Source: Rhizobium rosettiformans W3
Lineage (GTDB): Bacteria > Pseudomonadota > Alphaproteobacteria > Rhizobiales > Rhizobiaceae
DNA: 64,000 nt
Assembly: GCF_004912135.1 (NCBI RefSeq)
Contig: NZ_STGU01000011.1
Location: forward strand, 92,699-156,698
Reading direction: 5' to 3'
The notes under the pieces are model-generated. The model was not told where the DNA came from, made no database searches, and saw nothing but the letters and a program-made list of their open reading frames with translations. Positions 1 to 11,704 of the stretch are shown piece by piece. Both the position numbers and the translations under genes were made by a program. Numbering within the stretch: position 1 is the first letter of the stretch; the number at the start of each line of letters is the position of its first letter.

Positions 1-1036
1 TCTCCAGGATCGCCTTCTCATTGCCCGGGATTGCGCGGGACGAGAACACCACAGTGTCGCCCGAGGTGAGAGCCACATTGCGCATCTCGTCGCGCGAGAG
101 CTTGGCGAGTGCCGCACGCGGCTCGCCCTGGCTGCCGGTCAGGATGACGACGATCTTGTCGCGCGGGATGAAGCCGTATTCGTCTTCGGCGATGAAGGGC
201 TTGATGCCCTGCATGATGCCGATGTCCTGAGCCACATTCGTGACCCGCTTCAGCGAGCTGCCGAGCAGCAGAACTTCGCGACCGGCAGCCTCGGCGGCCT
301 GGGCGATCGAGCGGATGCGGCCGACATTCGAGGAGAAGGTGGTGATCGCAACACGGCCCTCTGCCGCTTCGATGATCTTCTGCAGGCCTGCGGAGACTTC
401 CTCCTCGGAGGGGGACACGCCGTCACGCACGGCATTCGTCGAGTCGCAGAGCAGTGCCAGCACGCCTTCGTCGCCGACGGCGCGGAAGCGGGCTTCGTCG
501 GTCAGCGGCCCGAGCGAGGGGTTATGGTCGATCTTCCAATCACCGGTATGCACGACATTGCCGAGCGGCGTGCGGATGACGAGCGACATCGGCTCGGGGA
601 TCGAGTGGTTGACGCCGATCGCCTCGATCTCGAAGGGACCGACATTGATGCGGTCGCCCTGCTTGAAGGGCGTGATCGGGATTTCGGCGCGCGAGCCTTC
701 ATAGTCGCGCTTGGCTTCCAGCATGCCGGCCGTAAAGCGCGAGGCGTAGACCGGCACGTTGAGGCCCGGCCAGAGGTCGTTCAGAGCGCCGTAATGGTCT
801 TCATGGGCATGGGTGATGATGATGCCCTTGAGGTTCTTCTTCTGCTTCTTGATGAATTCGATATCCGGAAGAACCAGATCGACGCCCGGCAGATCGGGAC
901 CGGCGAAGGTCACGCCGCAGTCGACCATGATCCACTGTCGATTGGACGGCGGTCCATAGCCGTACAATGCGAGGTTCATGCCGATTTCACCCACGCCGCC
1001 CAGCGGCAGGAAAACCAGTTCGTCGTTATTGGCCAT
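1..1036 (-). CDS. rnj: Ribonuclease J (5' part; runs off the left edge)
   Basis: Metallo-beta-lactamase/beta-CASP ribonuclease that processes and degrades RNA in the cytoplasm. About 345 N-terminal residues are visible. The zinc-binding signature HAHEDH lies at residues 76-81, and an N-terminal LPLGGVGEIGMN segment is typical of RNase J. The ATG at 1036-1034 is taken as the start because the family N-terminus begins here. It is the last visible gene of the nuo-birA train, 18 bp after birA, an arrangement common in rhizobia. The C-terminal beta-CASP part and the dimerisation domain lie outside the window. Confidence 0.93.
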   Translation of the reverse strand, partial: MANNDELVFLPLGGVGEIGMNLALYGYGPPSNRQWIMVDCGVTFAGPDLPGVDLVLPDIEFIKKQKKNLKGIIITHAHEDHYGALNDLWPGLNVPVYASRFTAGMLEAKRDYEGSRAEIPITPFKQGDRINVGPFEIEAIGVNHSIPEPMSLVIRTPLGNVVHTGDWKIDHNPSLGPLTDEARFRAVGDEGVLALLCDSTNAVRDGVSPSEEEVSAGLQKIIEAAEGRVAITTFSSNVGRIRSIAQAAEAAGREVLLLGSSLKRVTNVAQDIGIMQGIKPFIAEDEYGFIPRDKIVVILTGSQGEPRAALAKLSRDEMRNVALTSGDTVVFSSRAIPGNEKAILE

Positions 1037-1054
1037 TCTTACTTCCGATCCAGT

Positions 1055-1822
1055 CTACCCGAAAAACACATCTCCGGCCGCGACCGACATCATTCCGTCG
1101 GGGCCCCGGTCGAGCAACAAAATTCCCTTATCATCGATTCCGGAAAAGATACCGGAAATCGAGCGGTCCGGCAGGTTCACCGTGATTTTCTCACCAATGC
1201 CACAGGCGACACGGCGCCAGCGGCGAACAATTTCGGCGATCCCCCTGCCCTCATCCCAGACGGAGAGCACCTCTGCCATTTCGGCAAAAAGATGCGCAAA
1301 GAACTCTGGTGGCGAGATCGACGCCCCCTGGTCGGCGAGCGAGGTCACCGGGTAGAGCGTGACATCCGGGCGGTGGGCGATGTTGATGCCGATGCCGATC
1401 GCGAGCGCCATGCGACCGTCCGAGAGGCGCTCTGCCTCGAGCAGAATGCCTGACGTCTTCTGGCGGCCGATCAACACGTCGTTGGGCCACTTGATTTCCA
1501 CGACCTCGCCGCCTGGCGGCATGACCGATTGCACGGCGGCATGGACGGCAAGCGCTACGGCGAGCGGCAAGGACCCCAGATCTTCTGGCGGTGCCGGATC
1601 GATCAGCAGAAGTGTCGAATAGAGATTGCCACGCTCCGACACCCATGGCCGACCGCGGCGGCCGCGGCCGCCGGTCTGGCGCTCGGCTGTCAGCCACAGA
1701 AAACCGGAATCGCCCGCGCGAGCGCGGGCGAATGCTTCCGTATTGGTGGACGAGACTTCGTCTAAGGCTTCGTGCCGGAAATCGTCGAGCGAGATCCGGC
1801 CCGGTCTACCGAGGCTGGTCAA
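1055..1822 (-). CDS. birA: Biotin--[acetyl-CoA-carboxylase] ligase
   Basis: Attaches biotin to the biotin carboxyl carrier protein of acetyl-CoA carboxylase via biotinyl-AMP. The 255-residue protein has the substrate STNTEA motif (25-30), the glycine/arginine-rich biotinyl-AMP loop [10 protein letters not shown] (51-60) and KWPNDVLI (111-118) carrying the conserved lysine. There is no N-terminal winged helix, so it is a monofunctional ligase and not a BirA-type repressor. The start is a TTG whose bases overlap the nuoN stop (TTGA, 4 bp), and no nearby ATG competes. Translational coupling with nuoN is likely. Confidence 0.92.
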   Translation of the reverse strand: MTSLGRPGRISLDDFRHEALDEVSSTNTEAFARARAGDSGFLWLTAERQTGGRGRRGRPWVSERGNLYSTLLLIDPAPPEDLGSLPLAVALAVHAAVQSVMPPGGEVVEIKWPNDVLIGRQKTSGILLEAERLSDGRMALAIGIGINIAHRPDVTLYPVTSLADQGASISPPEFFAHLFAEMAEVLSVWDEGRGIAEIVRRWRRVACGIGEKITVNLPDRSISGIFSGIDDKGILLLDRGPDGMMSVAAGDVFFG

Positions 1823-3264
1823 TTAAACAACGTCTTTGCAGCAGCTTCCGCGGCCGTGCCGAGCGGGCCGCCGAAGAGGACATAACCAACCACGAAGAGG
1901 CCGGAGAGACCGAAGACGAGACGCAGCTCGACGGCCGTACGGGCGAACTCACCCTTGGCTTCGTCGAACCACATGACCTTGATGATGCGCAGGTAGTAGT
2001 AGGCACCGATGACCGAGGCCAGAACACCGATGATGGCGAGCGCATAGAGCTTGGCTTCGATGGCGGCCACGAAGACGAAGTACTTGGCGAAGAAGCCTGC
2101 GAGCGGCGGAATGCCGGCGAGCGAGAACATCAGCGCGGTCAGCACGAAGGCCATGAAGGGACGCGTGGTCGAAAGGCCGGCGAGATCGTCGATATTCTCG
2201 ACATTGCCGCCTTCCTTCTGGCGCATCGCCATGATGCAGGCGAAGGTGCCGAGCGTCATCACCAGATAGATCATCATGTAGAGCAGGACGCCGGCGACGC
2301 CGGTGTCATTGCCGGCGGCGAGACCGACCAGCGCATACCCCATGTGACCGATGGAGGAATAGGCCATCAGTCGCTTGATGTTCTTCTGGCCGATGGCGGC
2401 GACAGAGCCGAGCACCATCGAGGCGATCGCGATGAACACGACGATCTGCTGCCATTCGGCGAAGATCGGCAGGAAGGCATCGATGACGATACGGACGAAG
2501 ATCGCCATGGCGCCGATCTTCGGGGCAGCCGCCAGGAAGGCGGTGACCGGAGTCGGTGCGCCCTCGTAGACATCCGGCGTCCACATGTGGAACGGCACAG
2601 CCGAGATCTTGAATGCCAGACCGGCCAACACGAAGACGAGGCCGAAGATCAGGCCGAGCGACGGTTCGCCAGTCGAGAGGACAGCAGCGATTTCATCGAA
2701 GCCGGTGTTGCCGGTGAAGCCATAGACCAGCGACATGCCGTAGAGCAGCATGCCCGAGGACAGGGCGCCGAGGACGAAGTACTTCAGACCAGCTTCGGTG
2801 GAACGCAGGCTGTCGCGGTTGATCGCGGCGACGACGTAGAGCGCGAGCGACTGCAGTTCGAGCGCCATGTAGAGCGTGATCAGGTCGTTGGCCGAGATCA
2901 TCAGCATGACGCCGAGCGTCGCGAGCACCAGCAGGACCGGGAACTCGAACTTGTCGAGATGGTCGTAGCGGGCATGGCCGACTGCCATGATCATCGCCGT
3001 CACCGAACCGATGAGGGCGAGGATCTTCATGAACTTGGCATAGCCGTCGGCGAGATAGGCGCCGTTGAAGGCTTCGCCTTCGTTGCCGGCGAAGAGCAAC
3101 CAGGCGCCGGAGAAGATCAGAAGCGCGATCGCAAGGCCCGTGACGACACTGTTCGACCGATCGCCCGAAAACACGCCGATCATGAGCAGCACCATGGCGC
3201 CCACGGCCAGGATCAATTCCGGCGTGACCAGATGCAGGCTAGCAATGAGAGTTTCAACGGTCAT
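1819..3264 (-). CDS. nuoN: NADH-quinone oxidoreductase subunit N
   Basis: Antiporter-like membrane subunit of complex I, a Mrp-type proton channel in the inner membrane arm. The protein is 481 residues and hydrophobic throughout, with about 14 predicted helices. The family proton-path region around [16 protein letters not shown] carries the usual charged and proline residues. The ATG at 3264 is preferred over a TTG two codons upstream because [12 protein letters not shown] matches rhizobial NuoN starts. It is the last complex I gene of the operon and overlaps birA by 4 bp. Confidence 0.96.
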   Translation of the reverse strand: MTVETLIASLHLVTPELILAVGAMVLLMIGVFSGDRSNSVVTGLAIALLIFSGAWLLFAGNEGEAFNGAYLADGYAKFMKILALIGSVTAMIMAVGHARYDHLDKFEFPVLLVLATLGVMLMISANDLITLYMALELQSLALYVVAAINRDSLRSTEAGLKYFVLGALSSGMLLYGMSLVYGFTGNTGFDEIAAVLSTGEPSLGLIFGLVFVLAGLAFKISAVPFHMWTPDVYEGAPTPVTAFLAAAPKIGAMAIFVRIVIDAFLPIFAEWQQIVVFIAIASMVLGSVAAIGQKNIKRLMAYSSIGHMGYALVGLAAGNDTGVAGVLLYMMIYLVMTLGTFACIMAMRQKEGGNVENIDDLAGLSTTRPFMAFVLTALMFSLAGIPPLAGFFAKYFVFVAAIEAKLYALAIIGVLASVIGAYYYLRIIKVMWFDEAKGEFARTAVELRLVFGLSGLFVVGYVLFGGPLGTAAEAAAKTLFN

Positions 3265-3282
3265 GTCCAAAGGATCCTGTCG

Positions 3283-4794
3283 TCAGTTCGCAATCAGCGC
3301 CAGGGACTGGGCTGCTTGCAAGGCTGCGGAGTAGTTGTTCACCAGATTGTCGACGGAAGCGGCGGTCGCATCGAGGATGGGAGCCGGATAGACGCCGAAG
3401 AAGATGGTGAGTGCGATCAGCGGGTAGAGAACCAGCTTTTCGCGAGCGGAAAGGTCGAGCATCGCCTTCAGGCTTTCCTTCTCCAGCGCACCGAAGACCA
3501 CCCGGCGGTAAAGCCAGAGCGCGTAGGCTGCCGAGAGGATGACGCCGGTGGCGGCAAAGAGCGCAACCCAGGTGTTGACGCGGAAGACGCCGATCAGGGT
3601 CAGGAATTCGCCGATGAAGCCCGAGGTGCCCGGAAGGCCGACATTGGCCATGGTGAAGACCATGAAGGCCAGCGCGTATTTCGGCATGTTGTTGACCAGA
3701 CCACCATAGGCCGCGATCTCGCGGGTGTGGAGACGGTCATAGATCACGCCGACGCAGAGGAAGAGCGCGCCGGAGACGAAGCCGTGGCTGATCATCTGGA
3801 AGATCGCACCCTGCACGCCCTGCTGGTTGGCGGCGAAGATACCCATGGTCACGTAACCCATATGGGCGACGGAGGAATAGGCGATCAGCTTCTTGATGTC
3901 TTCCTGCATCATCGCGACCAGCGAGGTGTAGATGATGGCGATGACCGACAGCGCGAAGACGAAGGGCGCGAACATGTCGGAGGCCAGCGGGAACATCGGC
4001 AGCGAGAAGCGCAGGAAGCCGTAGCCGCCAAGCTTCAGGAGGATGCCCGCCAGGATGACGGAGCCGGCCGTCGGTGCCTGAACGTGTGCGTCCGGCAGCC
4101 AGGTATGAACAGGCCACATCGGCATCTTCACCGCGAAGGACGCGAAGAAGGCAAGCCAGAGCCAGGTCTGCATCTGCGGCGGGAAGTCGTGCTGCAGAAG
4201 CGCTGCGATATCGGTCGTGCCGGCATCCCAGTACATGGCCATGATGGCGAGCAGCATCAGCACCGAGCCGAGCAGCGTGTAGAGGAAGAACTTGTAGGAC
4301 GCGTAGACGCGATCCTTGCCACCCCAGACGCCGATGATGATGAACATCGGGATCAGGCCGGCTTCGAAGAAGACGTAGAAGAGCACGATGTCGAGCGACA
4401 CGAAGACGCCGATCATCAGGGTCTCGAGCACCAGGAAGGCGATCATGTATTCCTTCAGGCGCTTCTCGACCGAAGTCCAGCTCGCGAGAATGCAGAAGGG
4501 CATGAGCAGCGTCGTCAGGATGACGAAGAGCATCGAGATGCCGTCGACGCCGACATGGTAGGAGATCCCTGTGCCGAGCCAGGAATGCTTCTCAACCATC
4601 TGGAAGCCGACATTGGAATTGTCGAAGTTGATCCAGATGAAGAGCGACACGACGAAGGTGAAGACCGTCGTCAGCAGCGAGACGTTCAGGATGTTGCGGC
4701 GGCCGAGAGAGGTGTCACCACGGGTCAGCAGAAGCAGAGCCACGCCGACCAGAGGAAGGAAGGTGACCGTCGAGAGAATGGGCCAATCGGTCAT
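3283..4794 (-). CDS. nuoM: NADH-quinone oxidoreductase subunit M
   Basis: Second antiporter-like proton-pumping subunit of complex I. The protein is 503 residues with about 14 membrane helices. The conserved [17 protein letters not shown] segment and the following KLGGYGFLR are diagnostic of NuoM, as is the charged helix around [18 protein letters not shown]. Its ATG shares one base with the nuoL stop codon (TGATG), pointing to coupled translation and near-equal subunit synthesis. Confidence 0.97.
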   Translation of the reverse strand: MTDWPILSTVTFLPLVGVALLLLTRGDTSLGRRNILNVSLLTTVFTFVVSLFIWINFDNSNVGFQMVEKHSWLGTGISYHVGVDGISMLFVILTTLLMPFCILASWTSVEKRLKEYMIAFLVLETLMIGVFVSLDIVLFYVFFEAGLIPMFIIIGVWGGKDRVYASYKFFLYTLLGSVLMLLAIMAMYWDAGTTDIAALLQHDFPPQMQTWLWLAFFASFAVKMPMWPVHTWLPDAHVQAPTAGSVILAGILLKLGGYGFLRFSLPMFPLASDMFAPFVFALSVIAIIYTSLVAMMQEDIKKLIAYSSVAHMGYVTMGIFAANQQGVQGAIFQMISHGFVSGALFLCVGVIYDRLHTREIAAYGGLVNNMPKYALAFMVFTMANVGLPGTSGFIGEFLTLIGVFRVNTWVALFAATGVILSAAYALWLYRRVVFGALEKESLKAMLDLSAREKLVLYPLIALTIFFGVYPAPILDATAASVDNLVNNYSAALQAAQSLALIAN

Positions 4795-6788
4795 CAGAGG
4801 GAGCTCCCGAGCATCATCCAGGTAACGAGGGCCGCAATGCCGATGAGCATCGCGAAGGCATAGTGGTAGAGGTAGCCGGACTGCAGGCGGACGACCTTCT
4901 GGGTCAGGCCGCCGACGGCCGAGGCAACGCCGTTCGGGCCATAGGCGTCGATTGTGGCAACGTCACCCTTCTTCCAGAGGAAGCGGCCAAGTGCCTTGGC
5001 AGAACGAACGAAGAGGAAGTCGTAGAGCTCGTCGAAGTACCACTTGTTGAGCAGGAACTGGTAGAGCATCCACTGCTGTTCCGCGAGCTTCTTCGGTGCC
5101 GACGGGTTCTTGATATACATGTACCAGGCGGTGACGAAGCCGAGCGCCATGGCGACGAACGGGCTCCATTTCACCCACTTCGGCACTTCATGATACTCTT
5201 CGAGGATCGTGTTGGTCGGCAGCGTGAAGAGTGCGCCCTTCCAGAATTCGGCATAGTGGTGGCCGAAGAAGTAGTCGTGGAAGATCACGCCAGCAACGAC
5301 TGCACCAATGCCGAGCAGAAGCAGCGGCAGCAGCATGACCATCGGCGATTCATGGACATGGTGCATGACATCAGCGGAAGCGCGCGGCTTGCCGAAGAAG
5401 GTCATGAAGGCCAGCCGCCAGGAATAGAAGCTGGTGAAGAGCGCTGCGATCACCAGCAGGGTGAAGGCAAAGCCGCCGACAGCCGAATGCGAGGCGAAGG
5501 CAGACTCGATGATCGCGTCCTTCGAGAAGAAGCCGGCAAAGCCGATGATCGTGCCGGGGATACCGACGCCGGTCAGCGCCAGCGTGCCGATCGTCATCGC
5601 CCAGAAGGTATAGGGGATGTGCTTGCGCAGGCCACCCATGTAACGCATGTCCTGCTCGCCATCGACGGCGTGGATGACGGAGCCCGCACCCAAGAACAGG
5701 AGCGCCTTGAAGAAGGCGTGCGTGAAGAGGTGGAAGACGGCCGCGCCATAGGCGCCGACGCCGAGTGCCACGAACATGTAACCGAGCTGCGAGCAGGTCG
5801 AATAGGCAATGACGCGCTTGATGTCGTTCTGCACGAGGCCGACGGTCGCGGCGAAGAAGGCCGTGATCGCACCGACGATGGTGACGATGGTCAGCGCATC
5901 CGGCGAAAGTTCGAAGATCGGTGACATGCGGGCGACGAGGAAGACGCCGGCGGTGACCATGGTCGCGGCATGAATGAGAGCCGAGACCGGGGTCGGGCCT
6001 TCCATGGCGTCCGGCAGCCAGGTGTGCAGCAGGAACTGGGCCGACTTACCCATCGCGCCCATGAAGAGCAGCAGGCAGGCGCCGGTCAGCGCATGGCTGC
6101 GGTCGAGTTCGAGACCGAAGAGGTTCAGCACGACTTCCGGAGCCGCATTCGGGTCGGCCGGCAGGTAGGACTGGGCCGAGGCGAAGATGGTCTCGAAGTT
6201 GATCGAGCCGAACATCACGAAGATGGCGGAGATGCCGAGAATGAAGCCGAAGTCACCGACGCGGTTGACGATGAAGGCCTTCATGGCGGCAGCCGACGCC
6301 GACGGCTTCTTGAACCAGAAACCGATCAGCAGATAGGACGCGAGGCCCACGCCTTCCCAGCCGAAGAACATCTGCAGCAGGTTGTCCGACGTGATGAGCA
6401 TGAGCATCGCGAAGGTGAAGAGCGAGAGGTAGGCGAAGAAGCGCGGCCGATGCGGATCATGATGCATGTAGCCGATCGAGTAGAGGTGCACGAGGCACGA
6501 CACCGAGTTCACGACGACGAACATGACGGCGGTCAGCGTGTCTACGCGGAAGGCCCATTCGACGTCGATGCCGCCGGACTGGATCCAGCGCAGAACCGGA
6601 ACCTTGATGACCTCGTGGGCCTCATGGCTCATGGCGACGTTGAAGAAGACGATCCAGGAGAGCACCGCGACGATGATCATCAGACCGGTGGTGACGTATT
6701 CCGAAGCCTTGGCGCCGATCTGTCGACCGAACAGGCCGGCGATCAGGAAGCCGATCAGGGGGAGAAAGACGATAGCCTTGTAGATCAT
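4794..6788 (-). CDS. nuoL: NADH-quinone oxidoreductase subunit L
   Basis: Largest antiporter-like subunit of complex I, 664 residues. It has about 16 helices, including the long lateral helix at the C-terminal end (roughly residues 540-600) that runs along the membrane arm. The conserved [20 protein letters not shown] segment and the histidine-rich loop [13 protein letters not shown] are typical. It sits 7 bp downstream of nuoK and overlaps the nuoM start by one base. Confidence 0.97.
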   Translation of the reverse strand: MIYKAIVFLPLIGFLIAGLFGRQIGAKASEYVTTGLMIIVAVLSWIVFFNVAMSHEAHEVIKVPVLRWIQSGGIDVEWAFRVDTLTAVMFVVVNSVSCLVHLYSIGYMHHDPHRPRFFAYLSLFTFAMLMLITSDNLLQMFFGWEGVGLASYLLIGFWFKKPSASAAAMKAFIVNRVGDFGFILGISAIFVMFGSINFETIFASAQSYLPADPNAAPEVVLNLFGLELDRSHALTGACLLLFMGAMGKSAQFLLHTWLPDAMEGPTPVSALIHAATMVTAGVFLVARMSPIFELSPDALTIVTIVGAITAFFAATVGLVQNDIKRVIAYSTCSQLGYMFVALGVGAYGAAVFHLFTHAFFKALLFLGAGSVIHAVDGEQDMRYMGGLRKHIPYTFWAMTIGTLALTGVGIPGTIIGFAGFFSKDAIIESAFASHSAVGGFAFTLLVIAALFTSFYSWRLAFMTFFGKPRASADVMHHVHESPMVMLLPLLLLGIGAVVAGVIFHDYFFGHHYAEFWKGALFTLPTNTILEEYHEVPKWVKWSPFVAMALGFVTAWYMYIKNPSAPKKLAEQQWMLYQFLLNKWYFDELYDFLFVRSAKALGRFLWKKGDVATIDAYGPNGVASAVGGLTQKVVRLQSGYLYHYAFAMLIGIAALVTWMMLGSSL

Positions 6789-6795
6789 GACCCGA

Positions 6796-7104
6796 TCAGC
6801 CCTTCATCATGTTGACGTCTTCGACGGCGATGGAGCCGCGATTACGGTAGAAGACCACCAGGATCGCGAGACCGATGGCCGCTTCAGCGGCCGCGACCGT
6901 CAGGATAAACAGCGCGAAGACCTGGCCGACGAGGTCGCCGAGGAAGGTCGAGAAGGCCACCATGTTGATGTTGACGGCGAGCAGGATCAGCTCGACCGAC
7001 ATCAGGATGACGATGACGTTCTTGCGGTTCAGGAAGATACCGAAGACGCCGAGGGTGAAGAGGATGGCACTGACCGTGAGGTAGTGGGAAAGACCGATTT
7101 CCAT
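6796..7104 (-). CDS. nuoK: NADH-quinone oxidoreductase subunit K
   Basis: Small MnhC-like membrane subunit of complex I (102 residues, three helices) contributing part of the proton channel near the quinone module. The conserved glutamate lies in the second helix ([16 protein letters not shown]). The start is the ATG at 7104, giving [16 protein letters not shown], the normal NuoK N-terminus; the longer open frame upstream to 7224 is Arg/Ser-rich and not membrane-like. It lies 28 bp after nuoJ. Confidence 0.96.
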   Translation of the reverse strand: MEIGLSHYLTVSAILFTLGVFGIFLNRKNVIVILMSVELILLAVNINMVAFSTFLGDLVGQVFALFILTVAAAEAAIGLAILVVFYRNRGSIAVEDVNMMKG

Positions 7105-7132
7105 TTTTCTGTTCCTTGACCTCGTGCTCGGC

Positions 7133-7747
7133 TTAGACGCCCTGGCCCGGCTTGACCTTGACCACCTTGACGGCAGTCTCGGGCGTGCGGGCGACCTGGG
7201 CGGAGATGTCCTGGCGCTTGACATTTGTGCGGTGGCGGAGCGTCAGCACGATCGCGCCGATCATGGCGACGAAGAGGACGAGGCCCGCAATCTGGAAGAA
7301 GAAGACGTAGTCCGTGTAGAGGACGTCACCGAGCGACTGCGTGTTCTGCCGTTCAGCCACGGCCGGGATCGGCTGGGTGATCGCGTTCAGCGCTTCCGGG
7401 CTGATCGTGCTGCCGCCGATGACGACGACCAGCTCGACCGCGACGATCAGGCCGATCAGGGCACCGATGGGCGCATATTTTGCAGCCCCTGCCCTCAACT
7501 CCGTGAAGTCGATGTCGAGCATCATGACGACGAAGAGGAAGAGAACCGCAACCGCGCCGACATAGACGACCAAGAGGATCATCGCGAGGAATTCAGCCCC
7601 GGTCAGCAGCAGAAGGCCCGATGCGTTGATGAAGGTCAGAATGAGGAACAGGACCGAATGGACCGGGTTCCGAGCCGATATCACCATGAAGGCCGAAGCC
7701 ACCGCGACAAAGGCGAAGAGATAGAAAAAGAGAGCCTGAAGACCCAT
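7133..7747 (-). CDS. nuoJ: NADH-quinone oxidoreductase subunit J
   Basis: Membrane subunit of complex I, 204 residues with five hydrophobic helices. It begins [15 protein letters not shown] and contains the conserved [17 protein letters not shown] segment of NuoJ, whose pi-bulge helix links quinone chemistry to proton pumping. The C-terminal tail is charged and hydrophilic. About 150 bp separate it from nuoI upstream, the largest gap in the distal half of the operon. Confidence 0.95.
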   Translation of the reverse strand: MGLQALFFYLFAFVAVASAFMVISARNPVHSVLFLILTFINASGLLLLTGAEFLAMILLVVYVGAVAVLFLFVVMMLDIDFTELRAGAAKYAPIGALIGLIVAVELVVVIGGSTISPEALNAITQPIPAVAERQNTQSLGDVLYTDYVFFFQIAGLVLFVAMIGAIVLTLRHRTNVKRQDISAQVARTPETAVKVVKVKPGQGV

Positions 7748-7899
7748 GTTGGTGCCTTTTCATCTTCCCCCGGACGAGGGCCCTGCCCCGCCGCCCGATT
7801 AGGCGTGACCGATATCCCCATCGGCACGCCCGTTACAAATTTCATCATGTGCCCCGGCGAAGCCCCGCGCTCCGCCTGAGGCGATCGATCCCGAGGGGA

Positions 7900-8388
7900 T
7901 CAGCGGTAGGGAGCGTCCATCGCGATGTTGCGCGCGATTTCACGTTCCCAGCGGTCGCCGTTGTCGAGGAGGCGTGCCTTGTCGAAGTAGAGTTCTTCGC
8001 GGGTCTCGGTGGCGAACTCGAAGTTCGGACCTTCGACGATCGCGTCGACCGGGCAGGCTTCCTGGCAGAAACCGCAATAAATGCACTTCACCATGTCGAT
8101 GTCATAACGCACCGTACGGCGGGTGCCGTCGTTGCGGCGCGGGCCGGCCTCGATGGTGATGGCCTGGGCAGGACAGATCGCCTCGCAGAGCTTGCAGGCG
8201 ATGCAGCGCTCTTCGCCGTTCGGATAGCGGCGCAGCGCATGTTCACCGCGGAAACGCGGGGAAACCGGTCCCTTTTCGAACGGGTAGTTGATCGTCGCCT
8301 TCTGCTTGAAGAAGTAGCGCATCGACAGGAAGAAAGCGCCGACGAACTCCTTCAGAAAGACCGAATTGATAGCCTGTGCAATTGCCAT
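7900..8388 (-). CDS. nuoI: NADH-quinone oxidoreductase subunit I
   Basis: Iron-sulfur subunit of the peripheral arm, passing electrons from NuoG to NuoB. Two 4Fe-4S motifs are intact: Cys62/65/68/72 ([11 protein letters not shown]) and Cys102/105/108/112 ([11 protein letters not shown]). The protein is 162 residues when started at the ATG at 8388, which has a good GGAGAA ribosome-binding site 5 bases upstream. A TTG four codons earlier overlaps that site and is less likely. An amphipathic N-terminal helix precedes the ferredoxin fold. Confidence 0.96.
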   Translation of the reverse strand: MAIAQAINSVFLKEFVGAFFLSMRYFFKQKATINYPFEKGPVSPRFRGEHALRRYPNGEERCIACKLCEAICPAQAITIEAGPRRNDGTRRTVRYDIDMVKCIYCGFCQEACPVDAIVEGPNFEFATETREELYFDKARLLDNGDRWEREIARNIAMDAPYR

Positions 8389-8424
8389 CTTATTCTCCAA
8401 TGCAGCTGAGGTTGCAGCCGGGCA

Positions 8425-9468
8425 TTACGCCCAACCCATCAGCTTCAGCACGAATGCAGTGATGATGACCATGGCGAGCGAGATCGGAAGGAAGACCTTC
8501 CAGCCGAGACGCATCAGCTGGTCATAGCGGTAGCGCGGAACGAAGGCCTTCACCATCGCGAACATGAAGAAGACCATCGTTGCCTTCAGCACGAACCAGA
8601 TGATGCCCGGGACCCAGTTCAGGATCGCGATATCAACCGGCGGCAGCCAGCCCCCGAGGAAGAGGATCGTGGTCAGCGAGCACATCAGGACGATGGCGGC
8701 ATATTCGCCGAGCATGAACATCATGTACGGGGTCGAGCCATATTCGACCATGAAGCCGGCGACGAGTTCGGATTCGGCTTCCGGGAGGTCGAAGGGCGGA
8801 CGGTTGGTTTCTGCCAATGCCGAGATGAAGAAGATCACGAACATCGGGAAGAGCGCCAGCCAGTGCCAGTCGAGGAAGGAGGCCGGCAGACCCATCATCG
8901 TGCCAAGACCAGTATTCTGGGCAACGACGATGTCGGTCAGGTTCAGCGAGCCGACGCAGAGCAGAACGGTGACGATGACGAAGCCCATCGAGACTTCATA
9001 GGACACCATCTGCGCTGCCGAGCGAAGCGCGCCGAGGAAGGGGTACTTCGAGTTCGAAGCCCAGCCACCCATGATGATGCCGTAGACTTCAAGCGACGAG
9101 ACCGCAAAGACGAAGAGGATGCCGACATTGATATTGGCGATCACCCATCCGGCATTGACCGGAATGACGGCCCAGGTCGCGAGTGCCAGCGTCACGGCGA
9201 CCAGGGGCGCGAGCAGGAAGACGCCCTTATTGGCACCTGCCGGGATGATCGGCTCCTTGAAGACGAACTTCAGAAGGTCGGCGAAGGACTGGAAGAGACC
9301 CCAGGGGCCGACAACGTTCGGACCACGGCGCAGCTGGACGGCTGCCCAGATCTTGCGGTCGGCCAGAAGGATATAGGCGATGAAGACGAGCAGGCAGACG
9401 AGCAGAAGCAGGGACTGCCCGATCATGATGGCCGCCGGCCACACGTAGGTGGAAACGAAATTATCCAT
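8425..9468 (-). CDS. nuoH: NADH-quinone oxidoreductase subunit H
   Basis: Membrane subunit forming the entry to the quinone chamber of complex I. The protein is 347 residues with about eight helices. The conserved cytoplasmic loops [20 protein letters not shown] and [19 protein letters not shown], with their charged residues lining the quinone site, are complete. It lies 12 bp after nuoG and 36 bp before nuoI. Confidence 0.97.
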   Translation of the reverse strand: MDNFVSTYVWPAAIMIGQSLLLLVCLLVFIAYILLADRKIWAAVQLRRGPNVVGPWGLFQSFADLLKFVFKEPIIPAGANKGVFLLAPLVAVTLALATWAVIPVNAGWVIANINVGILFVFAVSSLEVYGIIMGGWASNSKYPFLGALRSAAQMVSYEVSMGFVIVTVLLCVGSLNLTDIVVAQNTGLGTMMGLPASFLDWHWLALFPMFVIFFISALAETNRPPFDLPEAESELVAGFMVEYGSTPYMMFMLGEYAAIVLMCSLTTILFLGGWLPPVDIAILNWVPGIIWFVLKATMVFFMFAMVKAFVPRYRYDQLMRLGWKVFLPISLAMVIITAFVLKLMGWA

Positions 9469-9480
9469 GGTCCCCTGCCC

Positions 9481-11562
9481 TTACTCTGCCGCAGCCTTGA
9501 AGTTGTTGCGGGCCAATGCGGAGCACTCAGCCATGACGGCCGAAGCGCGTGCGATCGGGTTCGTCAAATAGAAGTCTTTGACCGGCGACGCAAACAGAGA
9601 CTTGCCCATCTTCCCGGGTTTTTTCGCCAGTGCAGCAATATCGGCCGAGGCGCCCGGTACGATCTCGTCGATCTCGGCAAAATGCGGGTGGGCTTCGTAG
9701 AGCTTCACGCGCAGCTGCGAGAGCGAATCGAAGGGCAGCTTCTTGCCGAGCACGTCGGAGAGTGCGCGCAGGATTGCCCAGTCTTCGCGGGCTTCGCCCG
9801 GCGCGAAGCCGGCGCGGTTGCCCATCTGGGCGCGGCCTTCGGTGTTGACCCAAGTGCCCGACTTTTCGGTGTAGGTCGCGCCCGGCAGGATGACGTCGGC
9901 GTGGTGTGCGCCGTTGTCGCCGTGGCTGCCGATATAGACGACGCACTTGGCGGTCTTGGCGGAGAAGTCGAGTTCATCGGCGCCGAGCAGGAAAACGACG
10001 TCGAGCGAGGAGAGCATCTGACCGGCTGCAACAGCGCCTTCGCCCGGCACGAAGCCGAGGTCGAGCGCGCCGACGCGCGACGCTGCGGTGTGCAGGACGG
10101 CAAAGCCATTCCACTCGTCCGAGAGAGCGCCGACATCGGCTGCAAGCTTCGCCGCATTCGCCAGAACCGCCTTGCCGTCAGCACCGGTCAATGCGCCCTG
10201 GCCGACGATGATCAGCGGGTTCTTGGCGGCCTTCAGCGTTTCGGCGAAGCTGTTCTTGCCAGAAACGAGTTCGGAGAGCGTCTCGGTGCCAGCACCCAGG
10301 TACTCATAGGGGTAACGCAGTTCGCCGCCTTCACCGATCACACCGATCGGCAGGCCGCCCCGGCGCCAACGCTTGCGGATGCGGGCGTTGAGAACCGCAG
10401 CCTCGTAGCGCGGGTTGGCACCGACGATGAGGATTGCATCAGCGGCTTCAATGCCTTCGATGCCGGCGTTGAAGAGATAGGTCGAGCGACCGAGCGACGG
10501 ATCGAGTGCCGTCCCATCCTGGCGACAGTCGGTATTCGACGAGCCCAGCGCGTTGATCAGCGACTTCAGCGCAAAGATTTCTTCGACGGAAGCGAGATCG
10601 CCGGCGACGGCGCCGATCTTGTCGGCAGAGGTCGAGGCGACGGCAGACTTGATCGCGGCGAAGGCTTCACCCCAGGTCGCGGGCTGCAGGCGGCCGTCCT
10701 TCTTGACATAGGGGCGGTCGAGACGCTGGGTCTTCAGGCCATCCCAGACGAAGCGGCTCTTGTCGGAGATCCACTCTTCGTTGATCTGCTCGTTGACGCG
10801 CGGCATGATGCGCATGACTTCGCGACCACGGGTATCGACGCGGATGGCCGAACCGAGTGCGTCCATGACGTCGATCGATTCGGTCTTGCCGAGTTCCCAC
10901 GGACGGGCGGTGAAAGCGAAGGGCTTGGAGGTCAGCGCGCCGACCGGGCAAAGGTCGACGACGTTGCCCTGCAGCTCAGACGTCATCGCCTGCTCGAGAT
11001 AGGTGGTGATCTCGGCGTCTTCGCCACGGCCGATCAGGCCGAGTTCGGCAATGCCAGCGACTTCGGTGGTGAAGCGGACGCAGCGCGTGCAGTGAATGCA
11101 GCGGTTCATCACCGTCTTGACCAGCGGGCCGATATACTTGTCTTCCACGGCGCGCTTGTTTTCGGTGTAGCGCGAGCTATCGATACCGAAGGCCATAGCC
11201 TGGTCCTGCAGGTCGCATTCGCCGCCCTGGTCGCAGATCGGGCAATCCAGCGGGTGGTTGATCAGCAGGAATTCCATCACGCCTTCGCGGGCCTTCTTGA
11301 CCATGGGCGTGTTGGTGTAGACTTCCGGCAGTTCGCCGTTCGGGCCGCCACGGATGTCGCGCACGCCCATGGCGCAGGACGCGGCCGGCTTCGGCGGGCC
11401 ACCCTTCACCTCGACAAGGCACATGCGGCAATTGCCGGCGACCGACAGCCGTTCATGGAAACAAAACCGCGGGACCTCGGCGCCAGCTTCCTCACACGCC
11501 TGCAACAGCGTGAAATGATCCGGAACCTCGATCTCTTTGCCGTCGATCTTCAGCTTAGCCAT
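9481..11562 (-). CDS. nuoG: NADH-quinone oxidoreductase subunit G
   Basis: Large iron-sulfur subunit of the peripheral arm, 693 residues. An N-terminal 2Fe-2S ferredoxin domain ([15 protein letters not shown]) is followed by a His-Cys 4Fe-4S segment ([18 protein letters not shown]), a second cluster site ([10 protein letters not shown]) and a molybdopterin-oxidoreductase-like domain that has lost its cofactor role in this family. The start ATG lies 142 bp downstream of the HhH-protein gene, the only sizeable gap inside the first half of the operon. Confidence 0.96.
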   Translation of the reverse strand: MAKLKIDGKEIEVPDHFTLLQACEEAGAEVPRFCFHERLSVAGNCRMCLVEVKGGPPKPAASCAMGVRDIRGGPNGELPEVYTNTPMVKKAREGVMEFLLINHPLDCPICDQGGECDLQDQAMAFGIDSSRYTENKRAVEDKYIGPLVKTVMNRCIHCTRCVRFTTEVAGIAELGLIGRGEDAEITTYLEQAMTSELQGNVVDLCPVGALTSKPFAFTARPWELGKTESIDVMDALGSAIRVDTRGREVMRIMPRVNEQINEEWISDKSRFVWDGLKTQRLDRPYVKKDGRLQPATWGEAFAAIKSAVASTSADKIGAVAGDLASVEEIFALKSLINALGSSNTDCRQDGTALDPSLGRSTYLFNAGIEGIEAADAILIVGANPRYEAAVLNARIRKRWRRGGLPIGVIGEGGELRYPYEYLGAGTETLSELVSGKNSFAETLKAAKNPLIIVGQGALTGADGKAVLANAAKLAADVGALSDEWNGFAVLHTAASRVGALDLGFVPGEGAVAAGQMLSSLDVVFLLGADELDFSAKTAKCVVYIGSHGDNGAHHADVILPGATYTEKSGTWVNTEGRAQMGNRAGFAPGEAREDWAILRALSDVLGKKLPFDSLSQLRVKLYEAHPHFAEIDEIVPGASADIAALAKKPGKMGKSLFASPVKDFYLTNPIARASAVMAECSALARNNFKAAAE

Positions 11563-11704
11563 ATTCGCCTTCCTGCCTCACGCTTCCGCGCATCCTGCCG
11601 TGGCATTCCTGCCGCGACTGACAGCCTTCGTCCGCACCGGATGAAAACTGCCGGTTTTATCCCTCAAGCCCGGCGCATCGCCCCTGCGCGGCCGGACCTT
11701 AATC

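Noticed and set aside
1591..4863. A 1090-residue open frame on the plus strand opposite nuoM/nuoN
   Set aside because: It is the antisense shadow of GC-rich genes: Asp/Glu/His/Arg-rich low-complexity residues, no domain, while the minus strand encodes complete NuoN and NuoM.
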